A program made the translations under genes and the position numbers. A stretch of 64,000 nucleotides of DNA from Brassica napus (taxonomy: Eukaryota > Streptophyta > Magnoliopsida > Brassicales > Brassicaceae). This document shows, one piece after another, positions 33,718 through 48,221 of this stretch. A model generated the notes under the pieces. The model searched no databases, had not been told where the DNA came from, and worked only from the letters and a program-made list of their open reading frames with translations. Within the stretch, counting starts at the first letter, position 1. Every line of letters starts with the position of its first letter. The stretch spans positions 4,549,726-4,613,725 of the forward strand of contig NC_063448.1 in assembly GCF_020379485.1 (NCBI RefSeq), read 5' to 3'.

Positions 33718-34533
33718 TCAAAAGATGATATCCCTTAATCTCTCTTCTATCCTCGATGGATCGATGCCGATTCGACATATGATGGCCTGCAAATATTCAT
33801 TTTAGGCGATTACGTACATGCATAATCAAAACTATTATTAAAAGAACGTGGCACTGAGTCACTGACACATGCATGTGCTTTGTGTATGTACATATATGTG
33901 TGGATGCGTACTAATACGTACCTGAGCTGTGACTGTGTAATTGATCCTATCATTCAAGTTTTGAAGATTAGCACTCATAACTTGAGCTCCTTCTTCTTCA
34001 AAAACACTAACAAGCTCATGTAGCATCACTCTTTTCATGTTCAGGTCCATAATCAGATTCATTTTTATGATCGAGCCCCGCGAACAAATACTGAGCTTCG
34101 GCAGAATAAACGATGACCCTTCAGGGAGATTCCCGACTTCTCCTAACAAAGTCTTTTTCTTCTCCCTCAAAGTGTTTACCTTCTCTTTTAATTGCATCAT
34201 GTATGATGCCGAATGGTCTATAAGCTGAGGCACCGGTAACTGTTAGAGCCAACAAAAAAATCCTAATTAAAAACCATCATGTTTTTTTTGCATGAATATG
34301 TTAATGATCAATATATATATACATAGCTAGAACGTAAAAAGCCAATAAGTGATCACTTGTTTTAAGTTTGCTCTATAAGAAAAACAGACCCTATGAGTGG
34401 GAGAAACATGAGAAGAGAGTGTAAAGAAGAGATGTTTCATGCGCATTCGTCGCTCTTTCTCTCTGAGGTTTCGCTGTTCCTTCCACGACATTGAGCTTCC
34501 TTCTCCTAATTCTCTTCCCCTCTGCCTCCTCAT
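33718..34533 (-). CDS. bHLH transcription factor (tandem copy 1)
   Basis: Three exons on the minus strand, 34533-34390, 34239-33922 and 33786-33718, give 176 residues. The basic region is NLREKERRMRMK (about 22-33), followed by helix 1 LFFTLSSHVSP, a loop, and helix 2 LPVPQLIDHSASYMMQLKEKV across the first junction; the C-terminal half (EEEGAQVMSANLQNLNDR) resembles the ACT-like end of plant bHLH proteins. The last exon encodes AIICRIGIDPSRIEERLRDIIF. All borders are GT-AG. The start is chosen because the second copy has a matching start and first exon of nearly the same length. Arabidopsis has two small bHLH genes (At1g10585, At1g10586) beside PRP17, from memory. The target genes are unknown. 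Confidence 0.88.
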
Positions 34534-34881
34534 TTAATTTTTTTTTTTTTGCTTTTCTGTTACTTTGTTTCTCTCTTTTCAACCCAATCTCATCACTCTA
34601 TATATATAAAGACATAATGAGAGAGCGACAGATGAGAGTCGCAAATCTCAATTTTGATAGAAAGAGCTGGGAAGTTTAAAGGAAAGTGATATTTTTCCAA
34701 AGAAATTCATGGTACTTGTGATTGCGTCCATGAGCTTACACACTACTTAATAATGTGCTTAATTATTCTTTTCTACTAAGTAAATTTCACTTTTACTTGT
34801 AATTTTCACTCTTCGAAGTTCGAGATACTAAAGTTTACGAAAATAGATTATTCATCCGTAAGATAAATTATATGGACATTT
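34534..34881. other. bHLH copy 1 upstream region
   Basis: Promoter-side sequence for the minus-strand bHLH gene, ending at the CACTA target site. It shares scattered blocks with the upstream region of copy 2 (51684-51900), for example catgagcttacacact against cgtgagcttacacact, consistent with tandem duplication. Confidence 0.55.
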
Positions 34882-35114
34882 CTACACTACAAGAAAACAG
34901 CGGCATACTGAGAGAAAAAATCGTCGGTATGTCGTCGGAATAACGCTATTCCGACGACATAACGACGAAAAAAGTCCTCGGAAATAACTCCTCGGAAATT
35001 CATCTTTCCTCGGAAATCCCTCGGAAATTTCCGACGGATACACTTCCTCGGAATATTTCCGAGGGATACACTTCCTCGGAATATTCCGAGGGATACACTT
35101 CCTCGGAATATTTC

Positions 35115-35810
35115 CAAAATTAAAAAAAAAATTATAAATTTATTTTTTTAAATTGAAATTCGAAAATATAAAATTAAAATTGAAATAGAAAACATATTTA
35201 AAATACAAAAAATAATAAAATAGTTTTTATAAATAAAAAAAATGTTTTATAAATACAAAATTAGTTTTAATAAATATAAATATTTTTATAAATATGAAAT
35301 CATCTTTTTATAAATACAAAATAGTTTTTATAAATACAAAAAATAATAAAATAGTGTTTATAAATCAAAAAAATGTTTTATAAATAAAAAATTAGTTTTG
35401 ATAAATATAAATATTTTTATAGATATGAAATCATCTTTTTATAAATACAAAATAGTTTTTATAAATACAAAAAATAATAAAATAGTGTTTATAAATCAAA
35501 AAATGTTTTATAAATACAAAATTAATTTTAAAATATGAAATCATCTTTTATAAATCCAAAAATCGAATTTATATACAAAGAACGTTTTGTATATTTAAAA
35601 ATAGTTTTTATAAATACAAAAATAAAAAAATAGTGTTTATAAATCAAAAAAATGTTTTATAAATACAAAATTAGTTTTAATAAATATAAATATTTTTATA
35701 AATATGAAATCATCTTTTATAAATCCAAAAATCGAATTTATATACAAAAACATTTTGTAAAATCGAATTTATATAGAAAAAACGTTTTGTAAATACAAAA
35801 ATAATAAACA
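35115..35810. repeat. AT-rich tandem repeat inside element A
   Basis: About 130-bp units marked by gaaatcatctttttataa recur at about 35296, 35427, 35537 and 35706, the later copies being shorter. The same sequence occurs about once in intron 1 of the second gene of element C (61370-61610), so the array expanded in A. Confidence 0.75.
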
Positions 35811-35978
35811 AGTTCTAAATCAATTCAACACAACCAAATCACAATTCTAAACCTATTACACAACAAATCACAATCCTACCCAATCACCCTAACAAAAATC
35901 TATCAAAAATCTTCTAAAATCATCAAATCTACTTAAAAACCTAACAAATAGGACCTAAGAGAGTGGGATAGGGTCCTT

Positions 35979-36480
35979 ACATGATTTGTAAGGGAATGGA
36001 AAGGATTCGCCGGAGAGATCATCGCGAGAGAAGGTGGAGAACGCCGGAAGGAGAGAGAGATCGCCGGAGAGGAAGAAGAGAGAAATGGGGAAGAAGATGC
36101 GGTTCGAGTTTATAAAACCTTGGGTCTGACGGATATTTTCCGTCGGAATTCCCTCAATATTTTCAATTTCAATTTTCGCGAAATATTTGGCGGCTTGTTT
36201 GCCCGGTTAAATGAAAATATTCCAAGGAAATTCCGACGGCCACTTAAATATCCGTCGGAATTTCCTCGGAATATTTTCATTAATTCGAGGAAAAAGAATA
36301 TCCTGTGCATGTATTTTTATCAATTTATATTGTTCCTCGGAATTTCCTCGCAATATTCCGAGGAAATACCGAGGAACTAGTGTTTGGGGTTTCAAAACAT
36401 CAATTTTTTTTGCCGTATTTCATGTCTTATACAGTTGTAATGCATACCATTGAGGATTCTTTGTATAGATGAGCATAAAC
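35979..36480 (-). promoter_or_regulatory. Retained promoter and split start codon of the second CACTA gene in element A
   Basis: Matches 60640-61150 of element C in reverse. It includes the TATA-like tataaaac at about 36112-36118, the purine-rich leader, and the half start codon AT (35982-35981) directly followed by a GTAAGG donor, but no downstream coding exon. A transcript from here would carry only leader and intron. Confidence 0.65.
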
Positions 36481-36811
36481 CATGAAATAACAAATTTCAA
36501 AACGAATTGTAAGTATTCCCTTTACCGTTCATTAAAGTGTATAAGTGTTTCTCTTATGTTGTGGGGATTTCGTTCATACAATCGGAAAAGTGTTTATTAT
36601 AGGGTAAGGAACAAATTTTTGACTTCATAATGAACGTAAGACACTTAATAAGGGTTATATAGGTGTTATTCAAACCGCAAAACGTTGTTTTCGGTTTAAA
36701 AACCCTATTTCCTCGGAATTTCCTCGGAATATTCCGAGGGAATTCCGAGGAAACCCTTTTCTTCCTGGGAATTCCGTCGGAATATTCCGAGGAAATTTCG
36801 AGGAACTAGTG

Positions 36812-37180
36812 TTTGGGGTTTCAAAATCTCGAATGTTTTTTTATAAACGAATCGATCGATGGATTTATGTCCAAAAACGCATCGATCGATCACTAAGATG
36901 GAACAAAGCGTAACAATGTGATCGTTCGATGAGATTATCCCATCGATCGATCGAGGATATCAAGTGTTCCTCAGAATTTCCTCGGAATATTCCGAGGAAA
37001 TTCCGAGGAACTAGTGTTTTGGGTTTCAAAATCTCGAATGTTTTTTTATAAACGCATCGATCGATGGATTTATGTCCAAAAACGCATCGATCGATCACTA
37101 AGATGGACCAAAGCGTAACAATGTGATCGATCGATGGGTATATGTCCAAAAACGCATCGATCGATCACTCGTTCGTCGGA
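36812..37180. repeat. Duplicated block with GATC-rich words in element A
   Basis: Two copies (about 36812-37010 and 37013-37170) of a unit with gtttggggtttcaaaatctcg, then aacgcatcgatcgatgg and related GATCGATC words. No coding meaning is likely. Confidence 0.7.
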
Positions 37181-37315
37181 ATTTCCTCGGAATATACCGA
37201 CGGATTAATGTTTCCTCGGAATTCCGTCGGTATATAGGAATTTCCTCGGAAATTCTGAAGATTTCATTTTCCGTCGGAATGTCCGTCAGAATACCGATGT
37301 TTTCTTGTAGTGCTA

Positions 37316-39174
37316 GGACCTTGGCTAGCTACATGGTATATATTTTTTAACCGAGTACTTAAACTATATAAGTTTTGGTCCAGTGATGAGCTGCTAGAAA
37401 GTATATATAGTACGTAGGTTTGTACAAACTTCTTATCAAAGACCATTTCAATGGCATAATAGTCAGATGATCATAGACAAAAAAAAAGAAATATTCCTTA
37501 CAAAGTAGTGTGTTTATTCAATCGACATATAAAGGAAAAATTGTTTTGTATTTCCAATAAATAGATAAAGAGACACCACAGCAAATCAATTCCATGTTCA
37601 ATTAATAAGGTGCACATATTTATTATCTGATCACTGGTTAGAAAAGCTAAGACTATTCAACATGTACAAGGAAAGGGCACAACCCATATTTCTCCAAAAA
37701 AAAAGGACACAAGCCATTCCCTACATAAATTAAGGACTAGAGCAGTGTTTGGCTGTATACCGACATCATTCACCGAGACACTGTTTAGTTATTGTAACAT
37801 CAAGAACTGAACGTCTACATGGAACGATCTAAAAGTTCACTAACTTGAAGATCCGACGACCAAATTGCGGGTGCATGTTAGGATCGGCCACATCGTATAT
37901 ATGGGTTTGAAATATGTTATGATTTCAGTTTCTAGTAGAGGGATAATAAAAGTAAGAAGGTGAAATCTGGTAAAACCAATCCAAATTGATCCAATCCAAA
38001 CTAAAATAAAGAATATATACGGTTGGATTTTGATTATATCATATATATAATATAGATAATCATTTTATAAAAACTTCAGAATCTGTATATGGTAAAAACT
38101 GAATGGAACAAATCAAAAGAAAGCTATATATAAACTACACATACTATATATAAAAGAAATTTTGATGACGCTATTTTGATATATAAAAATTTATTTGTGA
38201 TAGTTTATTACTTTATTTTTGGTAATAGTTAAATTTGATTTTGATTTTATTGATTCACATAAGATAAACTTTTGTCCTCTAAACTATATAACTTTTTATT
38301 AAATTTTATTTATTCAGTAACATTGAAAAGTGAACTTGTTCTTATTTACTAGATGAACATCATTTTCTGAATAACTTTTTTGGCTATCAAAAATATTTTC
38401 ATATAAATACCTAGGTAAAAATAAATACTCTGTTATAAAGCGTTGACATTATCATATTATGCATTCCAGTGAATCCTATTTGTAAGCATAATCACAAAAT
38501 TTAGTATAAATTCCAAAATAATTATTAATTTGTTTAAAAATCGAATAACTTAAAATTAAAACTATTTCAACCTAAATCAAATAAAAGTAGATATAAATTT
38601 TATCTGATAGCTATTTTATAAAAATAAATAAATAAATCAAAACTTGACCAAAACTCGAATAACATATAAAGAAAAAGGTGATGATTCTTAAACCAAAATT
38701 CTCCTTCTGAAAATTCGCATGACGGAACTGGACGAAGTAAACTACTATAAACTGTATGTTATTTATATATATACTTCTTATTATGTTTCAAAAAAAATTA
38801 TTTATTTATTATTATTTTGTTTTATGAGAGTGGGATTCATGATCCAGTCGTCACATAACTATGGTTCCTGGTTCACTCGAAAGAGAACTTAAAAATGATG
38901 ACTACAACTTATTGGTTGACATTTTTTTGCAGTGAATCGCAACTGATATGATACTCTATAATCCGATCGGTCCGATCTCTTATTTATATAAAGCCACGTA
39001 CGACACAATAAGCAGAAATAAAACTAGAGTGTTTCCAAAACTAAATTAAAAATAATAAAGCATCTGAAAACATGCAAAACATGTTAGCCGCAAAGAAATG
39101 AAGAATCTCATTTGCAAGTCGTCTTTCCTCATTTGTATATATATTTCGTCAAGTCTTCTGACCACTTTATTCGC
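37316..39174. other. AT-rich intergenic DNA
   Basis: I see no gene. Between two CACTA insertions; only AT-rich runs and short degenerate repeats. Confidence 0.5.
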
Positions 39175-39806
39175 TAACACTACAAGAAAACATAATCTTA
39201 ACGAGGGCGGTTTTCCTCGTTATTTCGTCGTAAAAGAGGCTTTACGACGAATTAGCGAGGAAACGCGTTTGCTCGTTACACGTCCGTCGTAACACATATT
39301 TCCTCGCTAATTCGTCGTAACTTAGCGAGGAATATATTTCGTCGTAAAGACGAAGTAGAACGATTCGTCGTAAAGACGTCGCTACAATTCCTCGTAAGGA
39401 CGTCGCTACAATTCCTCGTAAATAACTCGAAAACAGTTCCTCGTAATCTACACGTAAATACCTTGAAAGATTTTCCTCGCAAAATACACGTAACAACCAC
39501 GAAATGATTTCCTCGTAAAATGGTCGTAAACATTTCCTCGTTATTTCCTCGTAAATACTTCCTCGTAAAATACTCGTAAACTGTTTCTCGTCATTTCCTC
39601 GTAAGATTTCCACGTAAAGAGGTCGTACATTAGCTACGAATTTACTTCGTTTTTATTATTTTACAGAATTTTAAAATATAATAAAAAAATAATTAAAATT
39701 ATTTAATTTAATAATAAATTAAAATTCAAAATAAAAATAAATTCATATGAAAATATTTTATAAATAAATAAGTTTTGAATTTATATAATACAACAACAAA
39801 AAAAAA

Positions 39807-41677
<1,871 letters not shown>

Positions 41678-41754
41678 TGCTACGAAATGGAGAGGAAGTA
41701 GAGAGGAAGTAGAGAGGAAATAAAGAGTGAGCGGTCGGGTGTATATATAAGATT

Positions 41755-41985
41755 ACATATCGTCGCAAATTCGTCGTAAATTTACGACGAAATAGCGAGC
41801 AGTTACAAAGGCCCGTGTTTTTTTTTACGAGGAAATGGCGAGGAATCACAAAGGCCCGTGTTTTTCTTTACGTGTATTTTACGACGATTTTGCTTACGTG
41901 GAATTAACGTGATTTATGTTTAAATCTTTTTACGTGGTCTTTACGACGATTTCATCCTACGTGGAATTAACGAGGGTTATGTTTA
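41755..41985. promoter_or_regulatory. Internal copy of the end motifs upstream of the second gene
   Basis: TCGTCGTAAATTTACGACGA, ttacgaggaaatggcgagg and gtctttacgacgatttc lie here, within 350 bp upstream of the ATG at 41677. The same motif is otherwise concentrated at the element's ends. This suggests that the proteins that bind the ends can also bind at this promoter. Confidence 0.6.
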
Positions 41986-41992
41986 AATCCCT

Positions 41993-43945
41993 AGAACCCC
42001 AAACCCGAAACCCGAAACCCCAAACCCCAAACCCCAAACCCCAAACCCCAAACCCGAAACCCGAAACCCAACCCCGAAACCCGAAACCCGAAACCCGAAA
42101 CCCCAAACCCGAAACCCGAAACCCCAAACCCGAAACCCCAAACCCATATTCCTTATTTTCTACTTCATATATTCCAAACCCCCATCTTTAATTTTCTACT
42201 TCATATATTCCAAACCCCAAACCCGAAACCCGAAACCCCAAACCCGAAACCCGAAACCCCAACCCCGAAACCCGAAACCCAAAACCCGAAACCCCAAACC
42301 CGAAACCCGAAACTCGAAACCCCAAACCCGAAACCCCAACCCCGAAACCCGAAACCCGAAACCCGAAACCCGAAACCCGAAACCCCAAACCCGGAACCCG
42401 AAACCCCAAACCCGAAACCCCAAACCCGAAACCCGAAACCCAAATCCCCATCTTTAATTTTTTACTTCATATATTCCAAACCCCCATCTTTAATTTTCTA
42501 CTTCATATATCCCTAGAACCCCAAACCCGAAACCTGAAACCCGAAACCCCAAACCCCAAACCCGAAACCTGAAACCCGAAACCCGAAACCCCAAACCCCA
42601 TATTCCTTATTTTCTACTTCATATATTCCAAACCCCCATCTTTAATTTTCTACTTCATATATTCCAAACCCCATATTTAATTTTAGGTTTCGTCGTTATT
42701 TCCTCGTTGTCTTACGTGGACTTTACGACGCTTTTATGCTACGTGGACTTTACGACGATTTCATCCTGCGTGGACTTTACGACGATTTCATCCTACGTGG
42801 ACTTTACGACGATTTCATCCTGCGTGGACTTTACGACGATTTGTGCTTACGTGGAATTAACGAGTGTTATGTTTAAATCCCTAGAATCAGAAACCCGAAA
42901 CCCGAAACCCCAACACCCAAACCCCATACCCTAAACCCGAAACCCCAAACCCGAAACCCGAAACCCCAACCCCGAAACCCGAAACCCGAAACCCCAAACC
43001 CGAAACCCCAAACCCGAAACCCCAAACCCCATATTCCTTATTTTCTACTTCATATATTCCAAACCCCCATCTTTAATTTTCTACTTCATATATTCCAAAC
43101 CCCAAACCCGAAACCCGAAACCCCAAACCCGAAACCCCCGAAACCCCAACCCCGAAACCCGAAACCCAAAACCCGAAACCCCAAACCCGAAACCCGAAAC
43201 TCGAAACCCCAAACCCGAAACCCCAACCCCGAAACCCCAACCCCGAAACCCGAAACCCGAAACCCGAAACCCCAAACCCGGAACCCGAAACCCCAAACCC
43301 GAAACCCCAAACCCGAAACCCGAAACCCGAAACCCGAAACCCAAATCCCCATCTTTAATTTTCTACTTCATATATTCCAAACCCCCATCTTTAATTTTCT
43401 ACTTCATATATCCCTAGAACCCCAAACCCCATATTTAATTTTAGGTTTCGTCGTTATTTCCTCGTTGTCTTACGTGGACTTTACGACGATTTAATCCTGC
43501 GTGGACTTTACGACGATTTCATCCTACGTGGACTTTACGACGATTTCATCCTGCGTGGACTTTACGACGATTTCATCCTGCGTGGACTTTACGACGATTT
43601 GTGCTTACGTGGAATTAACGAGTGTTATGTTTAAATCCCTAGAATCAGAAACCCGAAACCCGAAACCCGAAACCCGAAACCCCAACCCCCAAACCCCATA
43701 CCCTAAACCCGAAACCCCAAACCCGAAACCCGAAACCCCAAACCCGAAACCCCAAACCCGAAACCCCAAACCCGAAACCCGAAACCCAAACCCCCATCTT
43801 TAATTTTCTACTTCATATATTCCAAACCCCCATCTTTAATTTTCTACTTCATATATCCCTAGAACCCCAAACCCCGAAACCCGAAAGCCCAAACCCGAAA
43901 CCCAAAACCCAAAACCCGAAACCAAAAACCCGAAACCCCATATTC
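41993..43945. repeat. Telomere-variant 7-bp minisatellite inside element B
   Basis: Arrays of AAACCCG and AAACCCC, one base away from the plant telomere unit AAACCCT, are interrupted by blocks of ttaattttctacttcatata and by TTTACGACGA motif blocks. The whole has a higher-order period of about 758 bp (for example ttttaggtttcg at 42681 and 43439; cgagtgttatg at 42861 and 43619). The minus strand, the sense strand of both genes, is a run of G3-4 blocks spaced by TTT or TTTC, which fits the G-quadruplex rule. It lies between the transposase stop and the promoter of the second gene. Confidence 0.92.
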
Positions 43946-44120
43946 CTTATTTTCTACTTCATATATTCCAAACTCCATCTTTATTTCCATTCCAAACCAC
44001 AATATCCCACATTTGCTTATTCATAAAACAAACTCCCAGCATTACCTTATTCATAAAACAAACCCCACATTATCTTATTCATAAAACAAACTCCCTCATC
44101 TTATTCATAAAACAAATACA

Positions 44121-47100
44121 TCAATCGGATACATCGACATTCTCGTCATCACTAGAAACATCATCATTTTCATTAAACTCGTCTTCAACAGCTTCGTCTG
44201 TGGCATCATCGGTAAGATCTTCGTACTCGTGATTATGCGGATCAATGAGAAGGATGTCATCAATTTCTTGTTCAGGTTCCTCGACTTCATTTATCTGTTC
44301 TTCTTGCAATGGTGGTTCTTCTCCACTGATGATTCGTCCTCGAGGTGTAACTTTGATCACTGCTAACCAATTTATACCTGAATCTCTCATCCGAGGGTAT
44401 GGAAGGAAGCTAACTTGGTCTGCTTGTGAAGCTAAGATGAAAGGCTCGAATTTGTTGTACCTTCGTCCACCGTTGACATCAACTACACCGAATTTGTTAG
44501 ACCGAACACCTCTGTTGACGACGGGGTCGAACCATTCACATTTGAAGAGGACGCATTTCAGCTTCAGTATCCCTGGAAATTCGACTTCAATAATCTCCGT
44601 CAAGATCCCGTAGAAATCTGTTTCCCCTTTCACACATATTCCATAGTTACTGGTCGCCCGCTGTCTACCATAGTCATATGTATGAAAAGTATAGCCTCGT
44701 GTGAAATACATCTGTGATGTGGTGACCTTTACAAGTGGAGATTGAATTACTTCGTGTAACCACTTAGGATAATCTGCATCGTCGTCGTCATAATCAACCT
44801 GCAAAAATAAAGAGAATGTTAATGAAATACAGATAATGTATGAAAAAAAGTTTTAGTTAGTACCTGATTCCGCAACCACTTAATGAAGTGTTGATCTTTC
44901 CTTTTGTCTACGTCACTTGTGGATATACCAGGAAATGTTTCTTCGACTTGAGAAACAAATAGGCTGTAAAATCACATTTTATAGGAATGAATCTCTCGCA
45001 ATTATACAATTAATTATACTTATATGTGTTTCGAAGTGTCAATATATGTTACCTTTCAAAATAACGCATCAATGGATCTTCGCAATTGAGTAGAATATAG
45101 GTGTGTGCACTATGAGCGTCTTCTTCACTCGACCACCAAACCTCTTTACACTTCCCACCGAGTCGCCCAATCTGGCTAAAGATGTCTGGAACACCAGCAA
45201 CTGCATATGTTGGCGCAACACCACCATCATCATATCTTCTTGGAGCTCTTCTCCGTGTACGTACTTTTGACGCAAAGTAGTACGATGTGAAGTGAGAAAC
45301 TTCTTCCGTCAAACTTCCAGCAATTATAGAACCTTCAACTTTGGCGAGGTTCTTTGCTTTTCCCTTCAAATATTTCATGGCTCGCTCATACTGATACATC
45401 CATCCGTAATGTACAGGTCCACGAAGCAATGCCTCATATGGGAGGTGGACAGCTAGATGCTCCATGACGTCAAAAAATCCGGGAGGAAATATCTTCTCCA
45501 AGTTGCACAATAAGATGGGAATGTTCTCCTGAAGCTGTTCCACAACTTCTTCTTTAAGAGTGCGTGTGCTCAGATCCCTGAAAAATGCTCCAATGCCTTT
45601 TATATTCAAAAAAAAATTAAACACATTGTTAGTCATATATTATTTTGTAAATTATTGTGATATAATACACTACGTACCTGCAAGTGCTTCATGTACGTTT
45701 GTTGGAAGTAGCTCCGCAAATGCAAAGGGCAGTAGTCGTTGCATAAATACATGACAATCATGACTCTTCATCCCGGAGAACTTTTGACCCTTTTCAACAC
45801 ATCTAGAGAGATTCGAAACATACCCATCGGGGAACTTCACTTCTGATGCCACCCAGTTGAACAACACCGACTTTTTTTCTGAAGATAATCTGAATATCGG
45901 AACGGGAACTTGTCCATTGCTTTTAATATGTAACTCGCTTCTTGAGCAAATATCCGGCAAGTCCAACCTCGATTTTATGTTGTCTTTTGTCTTCCCTGGG
46001 ACATTCAATATTGTATTCATGATGTTCTCAAAGAAATTCTTCTCTATATGCATCACATCGAGGTTGTGGCGCAGAAGAAGATCCTTCCAATATGGCAACT
46101 CCCAAAATATACTCTTCTTGTGCCAGTTGTGATGAACACCGTAAGAATCTGGCATATTACGAGGGACATGCCAATTACCACCCCAACGAACTGTTTCGTT
46201 AGCTCCGTAGTAGTCGATTTGCGCTTCAATTTGTTCTCCAGTTAGATATGGAGGAGGAGTGTCTCTCACAACCCTTTTGTGCCTAAACAAATTCTTGTTT
46301 CTTCGGTAAGGATGGCCAATGGGAAGAAATCGACGGTGACAATCAAACCAACTTGTCTTCCTACCATTCTTCAGTTGAAACGCATCTGTCGTTCCATTAC
46401 AATATGGACAAGCTAATCTCCCATGTGTAGTCCATCCAGACAACATCCCATAGGCAGGGAAATCACTTATGGTCCACAAAAGCATCGCTCGCATCGTAAA
46501 ATTCGTCTTCGTTGAACAGTCATACGTCCTCACCCCTGTTGACCACAAATCCTTCAACTCTTTTATCAGTGGTTGTAGGAAAACATCCAGGGACCTTTTT
46601 GGATGGTTCGGACCAGGTATTAATATGGTCAAGAATAGTAACTCCCGTTGCATGCACATCTCCGGTGGCAGGTTGTATGGAGTAAGAAAGACTGGCCACA
46701 ATGAATATTGTCTCCCTGACATTCCGAACGGACTAAATCCATCTGTGCATAATCCGAGATACACATTCCGGATATTGCTAGCGAAATCTGGATGTACTTT
46801 GTTGAAATGTTTCCAGGCTCTTGCATCTGATGGATGAGTCATCTCACCATCCGTCTGAGTATGCTCGGCATGCCATCTCATCTTTCCAGCAGTCTGCTCT
46901 GATTGATACAATCTTTTCAATCTGTCTGTAATTGGTAGGTACCACATCCTTTGGTATGGTACCCTATTACGTCCCCGTCCTTGCGGCTTGAATCGTGGCT
47001 TCTTGCAGAATCGACATTCTTCTAGCTTCTCATCATCTCCCCAATAGATCATGCAGTTGTCGATGCAAACATCTATCATCTCAGAAGGCAACCCAAGACT

Positions 47101-47799
47101 ATAAACCAGTTTCTGAATCTCATAATAAGAATCAGCAGACACATTGTCTTCCGGCAAATACTCTTTAAACAAGTCCGCCCATTCGTTCATGCAACTTTCA
47201 GGTAGATTGTGATCAGTTTTAATATTCATCATTCTAGCAGCTAACGACAATTTAGAGAGACCTTCTCTACAACCACTGTAAAGTGGTTGATTCGCCGCGT
47301 TTAACATTTCGTAAAACTTTTTTGCATCTATATTAGGTTCTTCATCTCCATCATGAGCTACGAATGCATCAGCTACCATATCATGAACCCTATCATAATC
47401 TACCATCTCCTCTTGCTGGTAACTATGTTCATTATGCAAATGATGATCAACCGGTTCTTTTTCCTGAAAATTGCTATTACTACTACTAGCTTCATTCTGA
47501 TCATAATTAAAACCTTCTCCATGTTGAAACCAGATATAGTAATTTGCCGTGAAACCTCTATTTATTAAATGCTTCCAAACATTTTCACGGTTTGCCAGTT
47601 TCGAATTGTTGCATTTCCGACAAGGACAGAACATCTTACCACTTTCTTGGGCGAGCGGTGTTGAATCTGCTTGATGCATAAATGTCTCCAGACCCGCAAG
47701 GTATTCTTTCGTCACTCTCCCGTTAGCATCTCTATGCATATACATCCACTTCCGCAACTCGTAAATATTCCCGGAGCCAGCCATTTTTTTTTCTTTCAC
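44121..47799 (-). CDS. TNP2-type CACTA transposase, element B, open
   Basis: Four exons, 47799-45678, 45596-45053, 44963-44864 and 44798-44121, with GT-AG borders in consistent phase, sum to 1,148 codons with no internal stop. The N-terminus (ELRKWMYMHRDANG, FCPCRKCNNSKLANRENV) is the transposase-associated domain. The large middle is the Transposase_21 region (YLGLCTDGFSPFGMSGRQYS, TISDFPAYGMLSGWTTHGRL, HNLDVMHIEKNFFENIMN). Next come a DUF4218 part (GIGAFFRDLSTRTLKE, LCNLEKIFPPGFFDVMEHL) and a DUF4216 part (YGILTEIIEVEFPGI), then an acidic tail. These proteins cut at the CACTA ends. A second possible start, MAGSG, lies five codons in. Compared with element C, B has an extra intron at ALAG/GIGAFF. 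Confidence 0.9.
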
Positions 47800-48221
47800 G
47801 TTTTTTGTTGTTGGTGTGTTTAAAATGATGTTTAAACATCCATATTTATAGGAAAATTCGAATCTGGTAGTTGTAATTTTGCTATGAATTTACGACGAAA
47901 ATTAATTAGGTGGGCAAAAAAAACGTGTAACATCTATAAAGTTGGTGGATTCAAAAATTTCCTCGCTAAATACACGTAAACTATTCCCTCGTAAATACCA
48001 CGCAAAGTTTACGTCGTATTTACGAGGAAATAGTTTTTCCTCGTAAAATACTCGTAAAGTTACATCCACTTTACGACGAAACAGTTTTGTCGTTACGTTA
48101 CGAGGAAATAACGATGACTTTAGTTTTTCACGTAAATTCGTCGTAAACTCGACGCAAATTTACGAGGATTGTTTTTCCTCGTTAATTTTCGTCGTTAAGC
48201 ATGTGTTTTCTTGTAGTGTAA

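Larger units (their letters stand above)
34885..37312 (-). mobile_element. CACTA element A, nonautonomous deletion derivative
   Basis: 2,428 bp with ends CACTACAAGAAAAC and the exact complement, and target duplication cta at 34882-34884 and 37313-37315. Both subterminal regions are packed with the palindromic motif TTCCTCGGAATATTCCGAGG and the variant using CGTCGGAAT. Read on the minus strand the order matches element C: end repeats, a motif block, the promoter of the second gene, then its first intron, then straight to the far end repeats. All transposase coding sequence is missing, so it must depend on a relative such as C for movement. Confidence 0.94.

Noticed and set aside
34887..37446. 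Reading frames made of RGNSEEYSEEIPRK-like repeats
   Set aside because: They are translations of the palindromic TTCCTCGGAATATTCCGAGG motif on either strand within CACTA ends; the same peptides appear in every frame and element, so they are not genes.
42188..43352. Several long minus-strand reading frames rich in Gly-Phe-Arg-Val (GFGFRVSGFG), as if a glycine-rich protein
   Set aside because: They arise because the 7-bp GGGTTTC-type repeat has no stop in any of three frames; the frames overlap one another and end at the array edges. No start context or splice logic supports a gene.
41993..43945. Short direct repeats that could be mistaken for a CRISPR array or a genuine telomere
   Set aside because: There are no unique spacers, and this is a plant nuclear transposon. 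The exact telomere unit AAACCCT is almost absent, so it is not an ordinary interstitial telomere.
44245..44613. 122-codon plus-strand frame
   Set aside because: It is antisense to the DUF4216 part of the element B transposase, whose own frame is strongly supported by homology with element C.
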